From: a virus
IMG/VR virus record: IMGVR_UViG_3300028859_000009
Span: 62,001-126,000 of that record
DNA length: 64,000 bases
Reading direction: 5' to 3' (one strand)
The position numbers and the translations under genes are program-made. The notes beneath the pieces were generated by a model. The model did no database searches. It was not told the DNA's origin and saw only the letters and a list, made by a program, of their open reading frames with translations. Position 1 is the stretch's first letter. Each line of letters opens with the position of its first letter. Below are positions 7,400 through 17,134 of this stretch, one piece after another.

Positions 7400-7837
7400 T
7401 TATTTATTTGATTTTGCTTCTTTTTCTTTCTCTGCTTGCTGACTATTATATAAATCTCTACATTTATTTGCTCGTTCTACTGCTTCAACTCCATATCTAT
7501 TAATAATACCATATGATGTTATTAAATCTGCTTTACCTAATTTGATAGTTCCTTTTTCAAGATCAGCTTCAATTAATGCTAATTCTTGATCAATTAAAAT
7601 ATTTTTTATTTCATCATCAAATGCATCAAAGAAATTTTCATTAAAACTAACCAATAATTCAGCGTTTAATAGACTTACATATCTATCATTAATTTTAGCT
7701 ATTTTTACTAATGTTTTTTGTTTATCATCTGCTTGAAATACAAATTTTAAATTTATTGGAATGCACAATTTTTTTTCTAAGACTTTAAAATAGTCTATAA
7801 TATAATCTGCTAATTCGTGATATTGTTCTTTTGCCAT
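7400..7837 (-). CDS. hypothetical protein (145 aa)
   Basis: An ATG at 7837 (MAKEQYHELADYIIDYF) is preferred over a TTG 36 bases upstream. The product is soluble and ends in a basic-acidic tail QQAEKEKEAKSNK. It may be a small tail-assembly protein by position only. Confidence 0.55.
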   Translation of the reverse strand: MAKEQYHELADYIIDYFKVLEKKLCIPINLKFVFQADDKQKTLVKIAKINDRYVSLLNAELLVSFNENFFDAFDDEIKNILIDQELALIEADLEKGTIKLGKADLITSYGIINRYGVEAVERANKCRDLYNSQQAEKEKEAKSNK

Positions 7838-7879
7838 AATTTTTTGTTTTTTAAATATATTATAAATGTTCAATAAAGT

Positions 7880-8305
7880 TTATAAAAAAAATAATAAAGA
7901 TATAAATCCTAATAATATTAATAATATTATAGTTCCTACAAAAAATCTTGCAAAAAATTTAAGATTAAGATATTTAAATTTCAATACTATTCTTACATTC
8001 AAATCATCTATTTGTTGAATATTATCTGTATCTAGTTCTACATATTCTAAAATTCCTAATTCAAATAAAAAATTATTAATTTCAACAACATGATTTCGAA
8101 CCATATTATCAATATAATAATATCCATATTTGTCCATATTTTCTTTATCATCTAAAGGTAAATTTAATACTGTATATAATCTACCTATCCAATCATATTG
8201 TATTCCATAAGGATTAATATTTTTATTAATCCTTGAATCTGCTAAAAATTTTTTATTCTTCTTAAGAAGTTTAAAATATCTTATCAAATATAAAAATCTT
8301 TTCAT
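7880..8305 (-). CDS. protein with single C-terminal membrane helix
   Basis: The 141-residue product has a basic N-terminus and a strong C-terminal hydrophobic segment (about 117-141, FVGTIILLILLGFISLLFF), so it is probably tail-anchored with its body in the cytoplasm or virion interior. An ATATATAAATAA box lies about 20 bp upstream of the ATG. Function is unknown. Confidence 0.65.
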   Translation of the reverse strand: MKRFLYLIRYFKLLKKNKKFLADSRINKNINPYGIQYDWIGRLYTVLNLPLDDKENMDKYGYYYIDNMVRNHVVEINNFLFELGILEYVELDTDNIQQIDDLNVRIVLKFKYLNLKFFARFFVGTIILLILLGFISLLFFL

Positions 8306-8344
8306 ATCTTCTTTTTTTATTTATATATTTATTGATATTGGTTC

Positions 8345-8383
8345 AATTGAAATAAATACTATATCAAAATATTTATTTCAATT
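8345..8383. repeat. 14-bp inverted repeat between operon genes
   Basis: AATTGAAATAAATA (8345-8358) and its reverse complement (8370-8383) flank an 11-base loop. There is no T-run, so an RNA processing or stabilising hairpin downstream of the 995-residue gene is more likely than a terminator. Confidence 0.55.
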
Positions 8384-8439
8384 ACTTATAGGTTAGAATT
8401 AAATTAAAGTTTAATTATAAGATAAAAATATTATTAAAA

Positions 8440-11427
8440 TTATCTATGAAAACTTGGTGCTGGTGTTGGTTTATCTAATGAATTTTTAATTCCTTTTAAT
8501 AAACTTATCATTTCTGTTATACCAGTATAAAATTGAGGCTCAATTGTAGTTGTAACAACAATTGGCTCATTTGCTTTTTTATTAGCTTCTATTTTATCGT
8601 CTCCGAATAATGAAGTAAAAGCTTTACCAATAGTTTGAACTAAATTTGGAGTTGCTGATGAATTACCATAAATTGTTTTTATTGTATCTTGATTATCTTT
8701 CAATTTATCTAGAATTACTTGTAATTTTGCATCATCAACTGCACTCAATAAAACAACGCTAGCGGATACTTTTGATAAATTATCAAAAGTTGTGATATCT
8801 TTCAATGAATTAGAAAGATCGACAAAAGAATCTGCCAATTTATGTATTTGAATACTTTTGTCTGGCATATTATTTAATATTTTAACCAATTTATCAAAAC
8901 CTTGTATATAAAGATCTGATAAAGGATTTTGTGTTGCATTTGATAATAACATTAATGATGGAGATAACATACCTAAATTATTAGTAAAATTCATTAAATC
9001 ATTAATATTTACATTAAAATCATTAATATTTTTTGCCATTGAAACTAAAAAATTATTAAAATTAGTTAAATATGTAGCATCTGGAATATTAGTAAAATTT
9101 CCTTTTGATAATATATTAGACGCAGAAACAATAGCAGTTGAAGATTCTCTTACAAAATCTGTAATTGACATTTTACCTCCAACATCAAGTAATGAAGCAA
9201 GAATACGCATAATTCCAATGTCATTAACTTTAGAATATGCTGTTGCCATTGATATAAGAAAGCTACCAATTCCATCTGAATATTCTTTAGTAGGATGTCC
9301 AGCATTAGTCCAATTTGTAGAATCTAATATTGTTTTTGCTACAAGCATAGAATTTGCAGCATTTTTAACAAATACTTCAAAACTTTCAGGATTTATACTA
9401 AATATACTTGATCCTACCAAAGATACTACTGCATATGTTTCTGCAAATGATTTTAATAGTCCACCAACTCCATCAGCATAATCCTTAGATGGATAACTAC
9501 CTGCTGCTCCCCAATTAACTCCTGACAATTCTGCATTTGCTGTTTTCATAGCATTTGCCGCTGATATTACAAAGTCATTAAAACTTTGAGATTTATGTAG
9601 GGTTAAAAATGAAAATACTCTATTAATTCCTTGTAATCCTGTAATTGCAACATATGCAGCAGCAAACATTGTAAAAGCAGTACCTACTCCTAATGCCCAC
9701 TCTAATTTCGGATATCCACTTTCCCATTTTCCGTTTTGTAAAAGCCAAGATACTGCAACCATAGTATTAGCAATTTTAATTAAAGGATCTTCATCACCTG
9801 TAAATACTTTTGATATTGCACTAGCAATACCTCCAACTGATGCAATAACCATAGCTGAACTAAATGCTATTAATGATCCTCCAACACCTAATGCCCAATC
9901 TAACGGCGGATATTTAGTATAATTTCCTGCTTGTAACATATAAGAAACTATTACAATTGTACCTGCAACAGCTAAAATTGCAGCAAGACCAATCCAAAAA
10001 AATGGATCAGTTCCAGCAAATAATCCAACCACAGTAGCAATAAGTGCGAATCCACCCACTGCTAATCCAGCAGATAAGGTCCACATAAAATCTGGAGTAA
10101 TCATTTTAGTAGGTAATGATGAAAATATATTAGCTATAACAACAATTGCGATAGAAGTTAATATACTTCCACCTATACCAATAAGTAAATCTTCGATAGA
10201 CATTTTACCTAAAACATAAATTGCAGGAGTAAAAATCAATATAGACAATCCCATTGCTAATGTACTTAAAACTATATTTAATGGATCTTTAAGAGGTATA
10301 AATTTACTAAAAATTATACTAGATTGTGTAATTGCAAAAGCCATAGGTAAAATCATAAGGACTCCAGTAAGAACATCAGCGAATTTCATTTTACCTAAAA
10401 AATAAATTGCAGGAGTAAAAAACAATAATGATAATCCAATAACAGCACTACCAATTAATAAATCCAATGGATTACTGATTGGAATAAAACCTTTAAATAT
10501 TTCACTAGCCAAAACAATACCTCCAGCAATTAATGGTATCATAAATGGCAATGCCAACATTTCTTTATATGTTACATTTTTTAATCCTTTCAATGCAATT
10601 GAAATACCAAATGTTGCTACGCCCAAAGCCAATCCTATCATACCTACTGATAATACTTGAGCAAATGACATCTTCTCTACATTCTTTAAAATTTGTGAAG
10701 ATTTTACAATACCCCAAGCTATCATTGGTAAAATCAAAGGAAGTAATGGTATCATTTTTATTGATGATATACTAATCTTAGAAATTGATTTCATTATAAA
10801 ATAAGTTGCTAATCCCATTGCAGTACTAATAAGCATAATAGATATTGATTGCATTATTGAAAATTCAGGCATACTTTTTAATATATATCCAGATAACGCT
10901 AATCCAATCGCCATTAATGGCATAATAGCAGATATTAAAAGTACGTTAGTATATTTTAAATTTTTTATATCAGCAATCTTATTATAAGCAATAGACATAC
11001 CAACCATCGCTGCGGATAATGCAATAACAGAAAGAAAATCTACTTTCCCTATTATTTTAAATGCTAATCCTAATGCTAAAACACCTGCTGCAATTAAAAC
11101 AACAACTTTGATACCATCAACAATTTTGTTTTTGTTTTTAGGATCTTCTATATGTTCAAACATTCCAGATTCTTTTTGCTTCTTTATACCATCTATTTTT
11201 TGTAATATTTTTTGATTATCATCTCTAACATTTTTGAATCCTTGCTCAGTAATTTTCTGTAAATCTTTAACAACATGGCTCAAATTATCCATAGGAGTTT
11301 TTAAAAAATCATTGACTACATCTGACTTACCAGTTTTTTGCTGCTCTTTCAATAATTCTACTATTTCCTCTAATGCATGGGTGAATGTACCTAATGATTC
11401 TATATATTTTTCATCTATTTTAGACAT
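8440..11427 (-). CDS. 995-aa multi-hydrophobic protein, tape-measure or virion membrane protein candidate
   Basis: A short helical N-terminus (residues 1-90, EEIVELLKEQQKTGK) is followed by about a dozen hydrophobic segments (about 105-560). Some are clear internal repeats, such as two copies of LLIGSAVIGLSLLFFTPAIY-type segments with FLGKMKFADVL and VLGKMSIEDLL. The C-terminal half repeats a 60-70 residue unit with W ... YPSKDYADGVGGLLKSFA. The size, hydrophobic core and place in the virion-like block resemble tape-measure or pore-forming ejection proteins. I infer this from architecture only; there is no lysozyme or peptidase motif. Confidence 0.6.
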   Translation of the reverse strand: MSKIDEKYIESLGTFTHALEEIVELLKEQQKTGKSDVVNDFLKTPMDNLSHVVKDLQKITEQGFKNVRDDNQKILQKIDGIKKQKESGMFEHIEDPKNKNKIVDGIKVVVLIAAGVLALGLAFKIIGKVDFLSVIALSAAMVGMSIAYNKIADIKNLKYTNVLLISAIMPLMAIGLALSGYILKSMPEFSIMQSISIMLISTAMGLATYFIMKSISKISISSIKMIPLLPLILPMIAWGIVKSSQILKNVEKMSFAQVLSVGMIGLALGVATFGISIALKGLKNVTYKEMLALPFMIPLIAGGIVLASEIFKGFIPISNPLDLLIGSAVIGLSLLFFTPAIYFLGKMKFADVLTGVLMILPMAFAITQSSIIFSKFIPLKDPLNIVLSTLAMGLSILIFTPAIYVLGKMSIEDLLIGIGGSILTSIAIVVIANIFSSLPTKMITPDFMWTLSAGLAVGGFALIATVVGLFAGTDPFFWIGLAAILAVAGTIVIVSYMLQAGNYTKYPPLDWALGVGGSLIAFSSAMVIASVGGIASAISKVFTGDEDPLIKIANTMVAVSWLLQNGKWESGYPKLEWALGVGTAFTMFAAAYVAITGLQGINRVFSFLTLHKSQSFNDFVISAANAMKTANAELSGVNWGAAGSYPSKDYADGVGGLLKSFAETYAVVSLVGSSIFSINPESFEVFVKNAANSMLVAKTILDSTNWTNAGHPTKEYSDGIGSFLISMATAYSKVNDIGIMRILASLLDVGGKMSITDFVRESSTAIVSASNILSKGNFTNIPDATYLTNFNNFLVSMAKNINDFNVNINDLMNFTNNLGMLSPSLMLLSNATQNPLSDLYIQGFDKLVKILNNMPDKSIQIHKLADSFVDLSNSLKDITTFDNLSKVSASVVLLSAVDDAKLQVILDKLKDNQDTIKTIYGNSSATPNLVQTIGKAFTSLFGDDKIEANKKANEPIVVTTTIEPQFYTGITEMISLLKGIKNSLDKPTPAPSFHR

Positions 11428-11433
11428 TTATAA

Positions 11434-11859
11434 TTAAAATTTATTTTGAGTTCTTACAGTTTTCATATCAGGGTTATTTTTTTGTCTAACATTAGATTTT
11501 TTAAGAGTTTGATTTAATTTATCTATTTGTTGAACTGTCTTATCAAATTCTTGAACCTGAGTTTTATAATCTTGAACCTGAGTTTTAACTTCTTTTTGAT
11601 TTTCTGGCTCTAAATCTTGAATATTTTGTAATAATCCTTTTTCAATAACATCTTTCTTTGCTACAATATTTTGTTTTTGTTGTTCAGTGTTTTGTAATAT
11701 ATTATCTACATCATCTGTTGGTTTATGATTATTAGGCTGATTATTATTTTGAACTGACTTTATTTTTGCTTTATTAGATAATGAATTTATATAACCTTGT
11801 GAAGTATTAGGATTATTATTATCTTCTAAAAAAATTTCATAATTATTTATATGTTTCAT
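11434..11859 (-). CDS. small coiled-coil protein with capsid-targeting-like N-terminus
   Basis: The 141-residue product begins MKHINNYEIFLEDNNN, matching the recurrent N-terminal motif of this phage that resembles the T4 capsid targeting sequence (MKTYQEFIAEA type). The rest is Gln/Asn/Lys-rich coiled coil (KTQVQDYKTQVQEFDKTVQQIDKLNQTLKK). It overlaps the spacing of the two adjacent large genes and is likely an internal head or scaffold-like protein. Confidence 0.6.
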   Translation of the reverse strand: MKHINNYEIFLEDNNNPNTSQGYINSLSNKAKIKSVQNNNQPNNHKPTDDVDNILQNTEQQKQNIVAKKDVIEKGLLQNIQDLEPENQKEVKTQVQDYKTQVQEFDKTVQQIDKLNQTLKKSNVRQKNNPDMKTVRTQNKF

Positions 11860-11860
11860 A

Positions 11861-13009
11861 TTAAAATGTATTTTTATTTTTATTTTTATCTAATGTATTC
11901 TTTTTAGTTGAATTATATCCTCTATTCTTATTAAAATCATTTAAATTTTTTATTATATTTGTATTTTTTTGAGTACCTACATTTGATTTTTGTGTGATTG
12001 ATCCTGGTGCAACTGTTGTTCCTGATGTTGTTACTACTGTTGTTCCTGTTGCAACTGTTGTTACTGTTGTTCCTGATATTGGTACTACCTCTGTTATTGG
12101 TGCAACTGTTGTTCCTGATGTTGTTACTACTTCTGTTCTTGATGATTGATTAGTTGTTGTACTTGTTGATGTATTTGATTTATCCGATTTATTATATTTT
12201 TTTAATTTTGTTATATCAAATATAGGTTTATTATTTTCATCATATAAACTAATATTTTTATTTGTATCTGCATCAATCATACTTTTTATTTCACCATTCT
12301 CAATTTTAAATTCAACTGGCTGTTCTTTATACATATAAATATGTTCTTCGTCAATATCAGTCATAAGTTCAAATTCTTCTAATTTTAATTTCTTTTGATA
12401 TTCTTCTAAATTTGAACTATCTACATATTCTTTACTATTTATAATTTCTTTTAATTTTGAATTATAATCATTATCATCATTACTTTTAAAAAATGATATA
12501 ATACTAGGATTACCTTCTAATCCTTTTTTAACTAATTTAACTGGATATTTTTTATAAAAAAACATATCTCCTGCATCAGAATCTATAAATTTTTTTGTAC
12601 AATCTGCTGTTTTATCAGCGATAACTTCATTGATTGTTTGTTTATATTTAGAATATTTTGGATTTTTTTCTTTTTTATAAAGAGTTTTTAAAGTATTACC
12701 AGAAAAATTCAATTGATTTTCTGTTATTACCTTATTTATCCAAAAATCACTAATTTTTTTAATAATTTCTTCTCCTTTTAATTTATCAAAATTAGAAATT
12801 GAATTTTCAGGTTGTACATCATCTTCTTCTTTTTTTTCTTCACCTGAATCTTGTTCAGTTGTTATTTTTTTATCACCTGATACATCAGGATTGACTGAAT
12901 TGATTGATGTTGAATCATTAACTACATCATCTTTTTTTGTTGTAATAGGAGCTACCGCTGTTGATGTATCTTGTTCATTTAACATGAAATCTGAATATTT
13001 TTTTTTCAT
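11861..13009 (-). CDS. protein with capsid-targeting-like N-terminus and Thr/Val-rich linker
   Basis: The N-terminus MKKKYSDFMLNEQDTS ends in an L-N-E site like that cut by T4 prohead protease ([LI]-x-E). A folded middle (about 70-280) is followed by a low-complexity Thr/Ser/Val tract (about 285-350, repeats of TTSGTTVAP) and a basic tail. No family is recognised. The position next to two other proteins with similar N-termini supports a packaged internal protein. Confidence 0.6.
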   Translation of the reverse strand: MKKKYSDFMLNEQDTSTAVAPITTKKDDVVNDSTSINSVNPDVSGDKKITTEQDSGEEKKEEDDVQPENSISNFDKLKGEEIIKKISDFWINKVITENQLNFSGNTLKTLYKKEKNPKYSKYKQTINEVIADKTADCTKKFIDSDAGDMFFYKKYPVKLVKKGLEGNPSIISFFKSNDDNDYNSKLKEIINSKEYVDSSNLEEYQKKLKLEEFELMTDIDEEHIYMYKEQPVEFKIENGEIKSMIDADTNKNISLYDENNKPIFDITKLKKYNKSDKSNTSTSTTTNQSSRTEVVTTSGTTVAPITEVVPISGTTVTTVATGTTVVTTSGTTVAPGSITQKSNVGTQKNTNIIKNLNDFNKNRGYNSTKKNTLDKNKNKNTF

Positions 13010-13028
13010 TTTATATTTTATATTTTAT

Positions 13029-14987
13029 TTAAAATTTAGATGCAATTTTTTTCAAATTATCTAATACTACTTTATTATCCCAAAATTTAGGTGAACTTTC
13101 TTCATCTTTAAAAGCACAGAATTTCTTATCATTAGAATCAGTTATAAAATTTAATGCTTTCCACCAAAATTTAACTCTATCAAATTTACGGCAACTCTTA
13201 ATATTAATTTTATCTTTTTGATAATTGCTGGCTATTACACCATCAAAAGTATTACTAGGATTACTTAATTCCAAATCAGCTATAAATTTTTCACCTGATG
13301 GCTCACATAAAAACAATTTGTTTGTTTGGTTGTCAGAACTAATATAATTATTAAAAACCAAAAAACTATTACTTTGCCCATTAGTATTAGCACTTGTTCC
13401 TGATGGTAAACTTGCTCCTTTCTTTAACATAAAATATATATTAATTACATCATCTTTTTTTAAATTAACATTTGCAAAATTAGTGGATGAAAATAATTTT
13501 TCAAATTCTTTAAAATTTGAAGTGACAATATTATTTTCTATTTTCTTTATTGTTTGAGTAATCATAAACATATAGAATCCATTTGAAGGAGCAGAACTAA
13601 TCGGAGCTATTGTAGCATTATAATTAATTCCTTGATACTCAAATATACAATATTGCCAATTGCCTTCTAATCCTCCTATCTTAGTTTCAGATTGATTTAA
13701 TGAATCTCCTAAATTATCTCCAATTTTCAATGATTCAGAATCATTTTCAAACTTTTTTATTTCTTTATTTGCTTTTATTGTAGTTCCAGATAAATTTAAT
13801 CCTGAGCCATATGAACCTTCTCTAATATCAACACTCGGTATATCCATTAATAATGAAAAACTTGCATAAACTTTAGATAATTCTTTATCCCATCTCAATT
13901 TCAATTTTTCTGTTTCAACATTTTGTTCTTTTGTAACAAATAAATCTTTTGCTGTAAGTTGAATTACTTTTAAACTTTCAGAATTTACATTTGATGATAC
14001 TTCCTTCATTGCAGCATCATTTCTAGCAATTGTTTTTTCTATTTCTGCTAAATTTATAGAAGATATTGGCAAAGAAAAATCAGCTTCACGTTCTTTATAT
14101 TTATCTTGATCTCTTTTAGTTATAATACTTTTTACACTAACAAAACTTTTAATTATTGATTTCGGATTAGCCGCTGGACTAATCGTTGGTTTATTTGAAT
14201 CTATTCCTATTTTACCAGCACTAGAATCTGTTCTAAGTTTAGCTAATGCTTCATTTGTTACTGATGCTTCATCTGGTGCTTTTTCATTTTTAGTTTCTTT
14301 TTCTTTTAATTTTTTAACTATTTCATAATTAACATAAATTGCCTTTATCATATCAAGCTTCTTTTTTGATTCTTCATCACCTTCATCTGCACTTTTCTTA
14401 ATATCATCAAAAAATTGAATATTTTTTTTCAAAAACTCATATGTTTCAGTTTTCATTTTATCATATTCTTCCTTGTCAATAACTTCTTTTACATCGTTAA
14501 TACTTTTTATTATTGGTATATCATTATCTGTTTTTATTCCTGATTTTTTTATCAATTCTTCAACATCCTCTCCTTCTGAACCATTCATCATTTTATTAAA
14601 TAAATCTTCCCCTATATCTTTTTTAATAGATTCAAAAGAAACTTCATTTTCATTTTCATTTGATTCTTTATTTTCTTGATTTTCTTCTTCTGAAATCTTA
14701 CCTGATTGTAAATCTATTTTCTTTATAAAACAATATACAATAACACCACGTATTAATTCATTAATTAATTTTGCAATTAATCTATTAATAATGAAATTTT
14801 CTTTACTTTTTCTCCATAACCAACTTAAACCTTTGAATAATCCATTCATTAATTTTCCTAAATAAGTATCTTTCAAATCAGCATTATTAGCAAATCCATC
14901 TCTAGATCCAACTCCTCCTTGAGTTCCTCCAAATATTTCATTCATTTTTATAAAATCTTTACGACTTTGAATATTTTTAAATTTCAT
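13029..14987 (-). CDS. 652-aa virion-associated candidate protein
   Basis: The N-terminus MKFKNIQSRKDFIKMNE precedes IFGGTQGGVGSRDGF and again presents an M-N-E site. Residues about 45-90 are amphipathic/hydrophobic (LFKGLSWLWRKSKENF ... VIVYCFIKK), then come an acidic stretch and a long soluble region. It could be an internal or membrane-interacting virion protein. No enzymatic motif is seen. Confidence 0.6.
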   Translation of the reverse strand: MKFKNIQSRKDFIKMNEIFGGTQGGVGSRDGFANNADLKDTYLGKLMNGLFKGLSWLWRKSKENFIINRLIAKLINELIRGVIVYCFIKKIDLQSGKISEEENQENKESNENENEVSFESIKKDIGEDLFNKMMNGSEGEDVEELIKKSGIKTDNDIPIIKSINDVKEVIDKEEYDKMKTETYEFLKKNIQFFDDIKKSADEGDEESKKKLDMIKAIYVNYEIVKKLKEKETKNEKAPDEASVTNEALAKLRTDSSAGKIGIDSNKPTISPAANPKSIIKSFVSVKSIITKRDQDKYKEREADFSLPISSINLAEIEKTIARNDAAMKEVSSNVNSESLKVIQLTAKDLFVTKEQNVETEKLKLRWDKELSKVYASFSLLMDIPSVDIREGSYGSGLNLSGTTIKANKEIKKFENDSESLKIGDNLGDSLNQSETKIGGLEGNWQYCIFEYQGINYNATIAPISSAPSNGFYMFMITQTIKKIENNIVTSNFKEFEKLFSSTNFANVNLKKDDVINIYFMLKKGASLPSGTSANTNGQSNSFLVFNNYISSDNQTNKLFLCEPSGEKFIADLELSNPSNTFDGVIASNYQKDKINIKSCRKFDRVKFWWKALNFITDSNDKKFCAFKDEESSPKFWDNKVVLDNLKKIASKF

Positions 14988-15479
14988 TTATTTTATATTA
15001 ATTTTTTTAATTTTTAAACCATTATATGAATATTTTTTACCAAATATTACAAAATAATCATTTTCAAATTTAACAGGATAATCTTTAGACTTATCTATAC
15101 TTGAATCATAAATAACATCTTCATTGATACTTAACGAATAATATTTCAATTCTTTAATGAAAGATTCGTACAATTCTTTATTTGATTTCATAATCGTATA
15201 TTTTTTTTCATTTCTAACTTCTGATGAATCAACATTATCAATTTTTTGGACATCTGGCATTTTTTCTTGCTTTTTATTTTCAATTTTCTTATAAAGTGCC
15301 TTAGATGATATATCTTTAATTAAATCACCGTCAATATTTTTCTTAATTGATGAGTCAGTAGGAGAATCTGTAATTAGCTCAGTAGAATCATCATTAAATT
15401 TATATTTTTCAATAATATTTAATTCTTTATCATTATTGACTCCTTTCTTATTCTCTTTATTACTTAATTCTTCTGACAT
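14988..15479 (-). CDS. acidic hypothetical protein (163 aa)
   Basis: The first gene of the minus-strand block. The product is disordered and acidic for about 90 residues, then ends in a short folded unit (YPVKFENDYFVIFGKKYSYNGLKIKKINIK). A TTATATATAA box lies about 25 bp upstream of the ATG. Its stop abuts the next start. No function is assigned. Confidence 0.6.
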   Translation of the reverse strand: MSEELSNKENKKGVNNDKELNIIEKYKFNDDSTELITDSPTDSSIKKNIDGDLIKDISSKALYKKIENKKQEKMPDVQKIDNVDSSEVRNEKKYTIMKSNKELYESFIKELKYYSLSINEDVIYDSSIDKSKDYPVKFENDYFVIFGKKYSYNGLKIKKINIK

Positions 15480-15569
15480 AAAAATATTCTTTTTTCTTTA
15501 TATATAAAAATTATTTATTCCTTTAAATATATATTAAAATAATAAATTTAAAAATTTATATATAACATT

Positions 15570-16337
15570 ATGAAAATATTTAAATATAGTAGATATTCAT
15601 TTTTAAATGAAGTAAACCTAATAACAGAGGACTCTGAGTTCCAGCAATTTCAGTTTGGTATAGAACCAATGGGAACTGCTGGCGGAGGTGGTCAATTTGC
15701 TTTCGCTCAGGACCCAAGTGCATCATATTATAATTATCAGGACAGTCCCTATACTGATTTTTATGCAAGGCAATCTGGATTAGTATCTAACTTAGATAGA
15801 GTTATAAAAGGATTACGTGGTCAAAATGATTTAATTTATAAAGATAGTAATCCATTTTTGGAAGATATTGAATTATATGATAAAATTAAAATTTTAAGGA
15901 TATACGAGAACACTAGTTTAAAATTAGATGTGTTTATATCATTTGAATTTGACAAAAATGAATACTTTGGTGTATTTAGGAATTACAATGGAATAGTAAG
16001 ACCAACTCTTGAATCAGAAGTATATTTTGAGCCAGAATATTTATATAGAATTGATAGTGAATATAAACTAAAATTAAGTAATTATTTTTACAAAAAATTA
16101 GAAAAATGGTTTATTCCAGAAAAAGGTTTTTATAAAAATATGAAAAATGAAACTATATTAAAAAACAATATTGGTAAATTATACGAAATAAATGAAAATA
16201 AAGTAGTTGAAATTTTAGGATATAATATTAACAGTAATAATAAACCATATATTATAATAAAAGTAAATGAAGATACTTATCATATAGAAAATAATGATTA
16301 TTATTATTTTAAATGGAGATTTGAAAAAATGAAATAA
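15570..16337 (+). CDS. protein with capsid-targeting-like N-terminus
   Basis: The 255-residue product starts MKIFKYSRYSFLNEVN, with an L-N-E site, followed by a Gly/Ala/Tyr-rich low-complexity segment (GTAGGGGQFAFAQDPSASYY) and a folded C-terminal part that is Tyr/Lys-rich. A TTTATATATAA box sits just upstream of the ATG and a strong terminator follows the stop, so it is its own transcription unit. It may be an injected internal protein; function is unknown. Confidence 0.6.
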   Translation: MKIFKYSRYSFLNEVNLITEDSEFQQFQFGIEPMGTAGGGGQFAFAQDPSASYYNYQDSPYTDFYARQSGLVSNLDRVIKGLRGQNDLIYKDSNPFLEDIELYDKIKILRIYENTSLKLDVFISFEFDKNEYFGVFRNYNGIVRPTLESEVYFEPEYLYRIDSEYKLKLSNYFYKKLEKWFIPEKGFYKNMKNETILKNNIGKLYEINENKVVEILGYNINSNNKPYIIIKVNEDTYHIENNDYYYFKWRFEKMK

Positions 16338-16367
16338 AAAGAGATTAAACTTAATCTCTTTTTTTAT
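16336..16367. terminator. bidirectional terminator
   Basis: AAAAAGAGATTAA and TTAATCTCTTTTTTT form a hairpin between convergent genes. Confidence 0.85.
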
Positions 16368-16368
16368 A

Positions 16369-17034
16369 TTATACAATTAATAAGTTTTCTTTATAATTTG
16401 TATAAATATCTACTAACAAGTTTCTTAAATTATCTGAATAAGTATCATTTTCAAATGTCAATTTCTTTAATTTAATAATAATATCACATATCTCTTTTTT
16501 ACTATATTTTCTATATTCTGTTTTATAATTAAAATTAATTTTAAATAATTCCTTTATATCATCATCTGATTCTGTAATTATAGATTCTATCTCAGAATCT
16601 GGTTTAATTTCATTAAATAAACTTTTATTATAAAGTTCATTGGTAGGAACGCAATTAATATTTCCGACATCATCTGGATTTATTGTTTTAACTTTATTAA
16701 ATACTTCTTCTAATACTTTATCACTACGGCTAAAAAATTCATTAGGATCAACTCCAATAACTGGTTTAAATAAATCATAAAATAACCTTCTTTGAATTTT
16801 ATCTCCATTACTCAAATTACAAATTTTATCGTTTCTAGATAATACAGTCACAATATAAGTATCATCACTTTTTAATTGATAATCTTCTCCTATTATTTCT
16901 AAATTATTATCTTTTAAATACTTTTTAATAACATCTTCGAAAAAAGAACTTTTATTAATATTTTTTTCTGTTGCTAATGTATCAAATGCGTCATATAGCG
17001 TCTGATCAATTGAATATGTTTTTGTTGTTTTCAT
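16369..17034 (-). CDS. RHH-like N-terminal domain protein
   Basis: The first 45 residues (KTYSIDQTLYDAFDTLATEKNINKSSFFEDVIKKYLKDN) have the beta-helix-helix pattern of ribbon-helix-helix DNA-binding domains. The remaining 175 residues are unrecognised. It is divergent from the gp46-like gene and could regulate that promoter region, which is inference from position only. Confidence 0.55.
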   Translation of the reverse strand: MKTTKTYSIDQTLYDAFDTLATEKNINKSSFFEDVIKKYLKDNNLEIIGEDYQLKSDDTYIVTVLSRNDKICNLSNGDKIQRRLFYDLFKPVIGVDPNEFFSRSDKVLEEVFNKVKTINPDDVGNINCVPTNELYNKSLFNEIKPDSEIESIITESDDDIKELFKINFNYKTEYRKYSKKEICDIIIKLKKLTFENDTYSDNLRNLLVDIYTNYKENLLIV

Positions 17035-17134
17035 ATTTTATTTTTTATTTATATATTTAAAAACTTAAGTTCAAATTGTCAAAAATAACATTTTTATTTA
17101 AAAACTTTTTTATTATGTTCATATATAATTATAC

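Noticed and set aside
9218-10775. Plus-strand frames opposite the 995-residue gene
   Set aside because: They have no start context, no family resemblance and lie wholly inside a coherent minus-strand protein.
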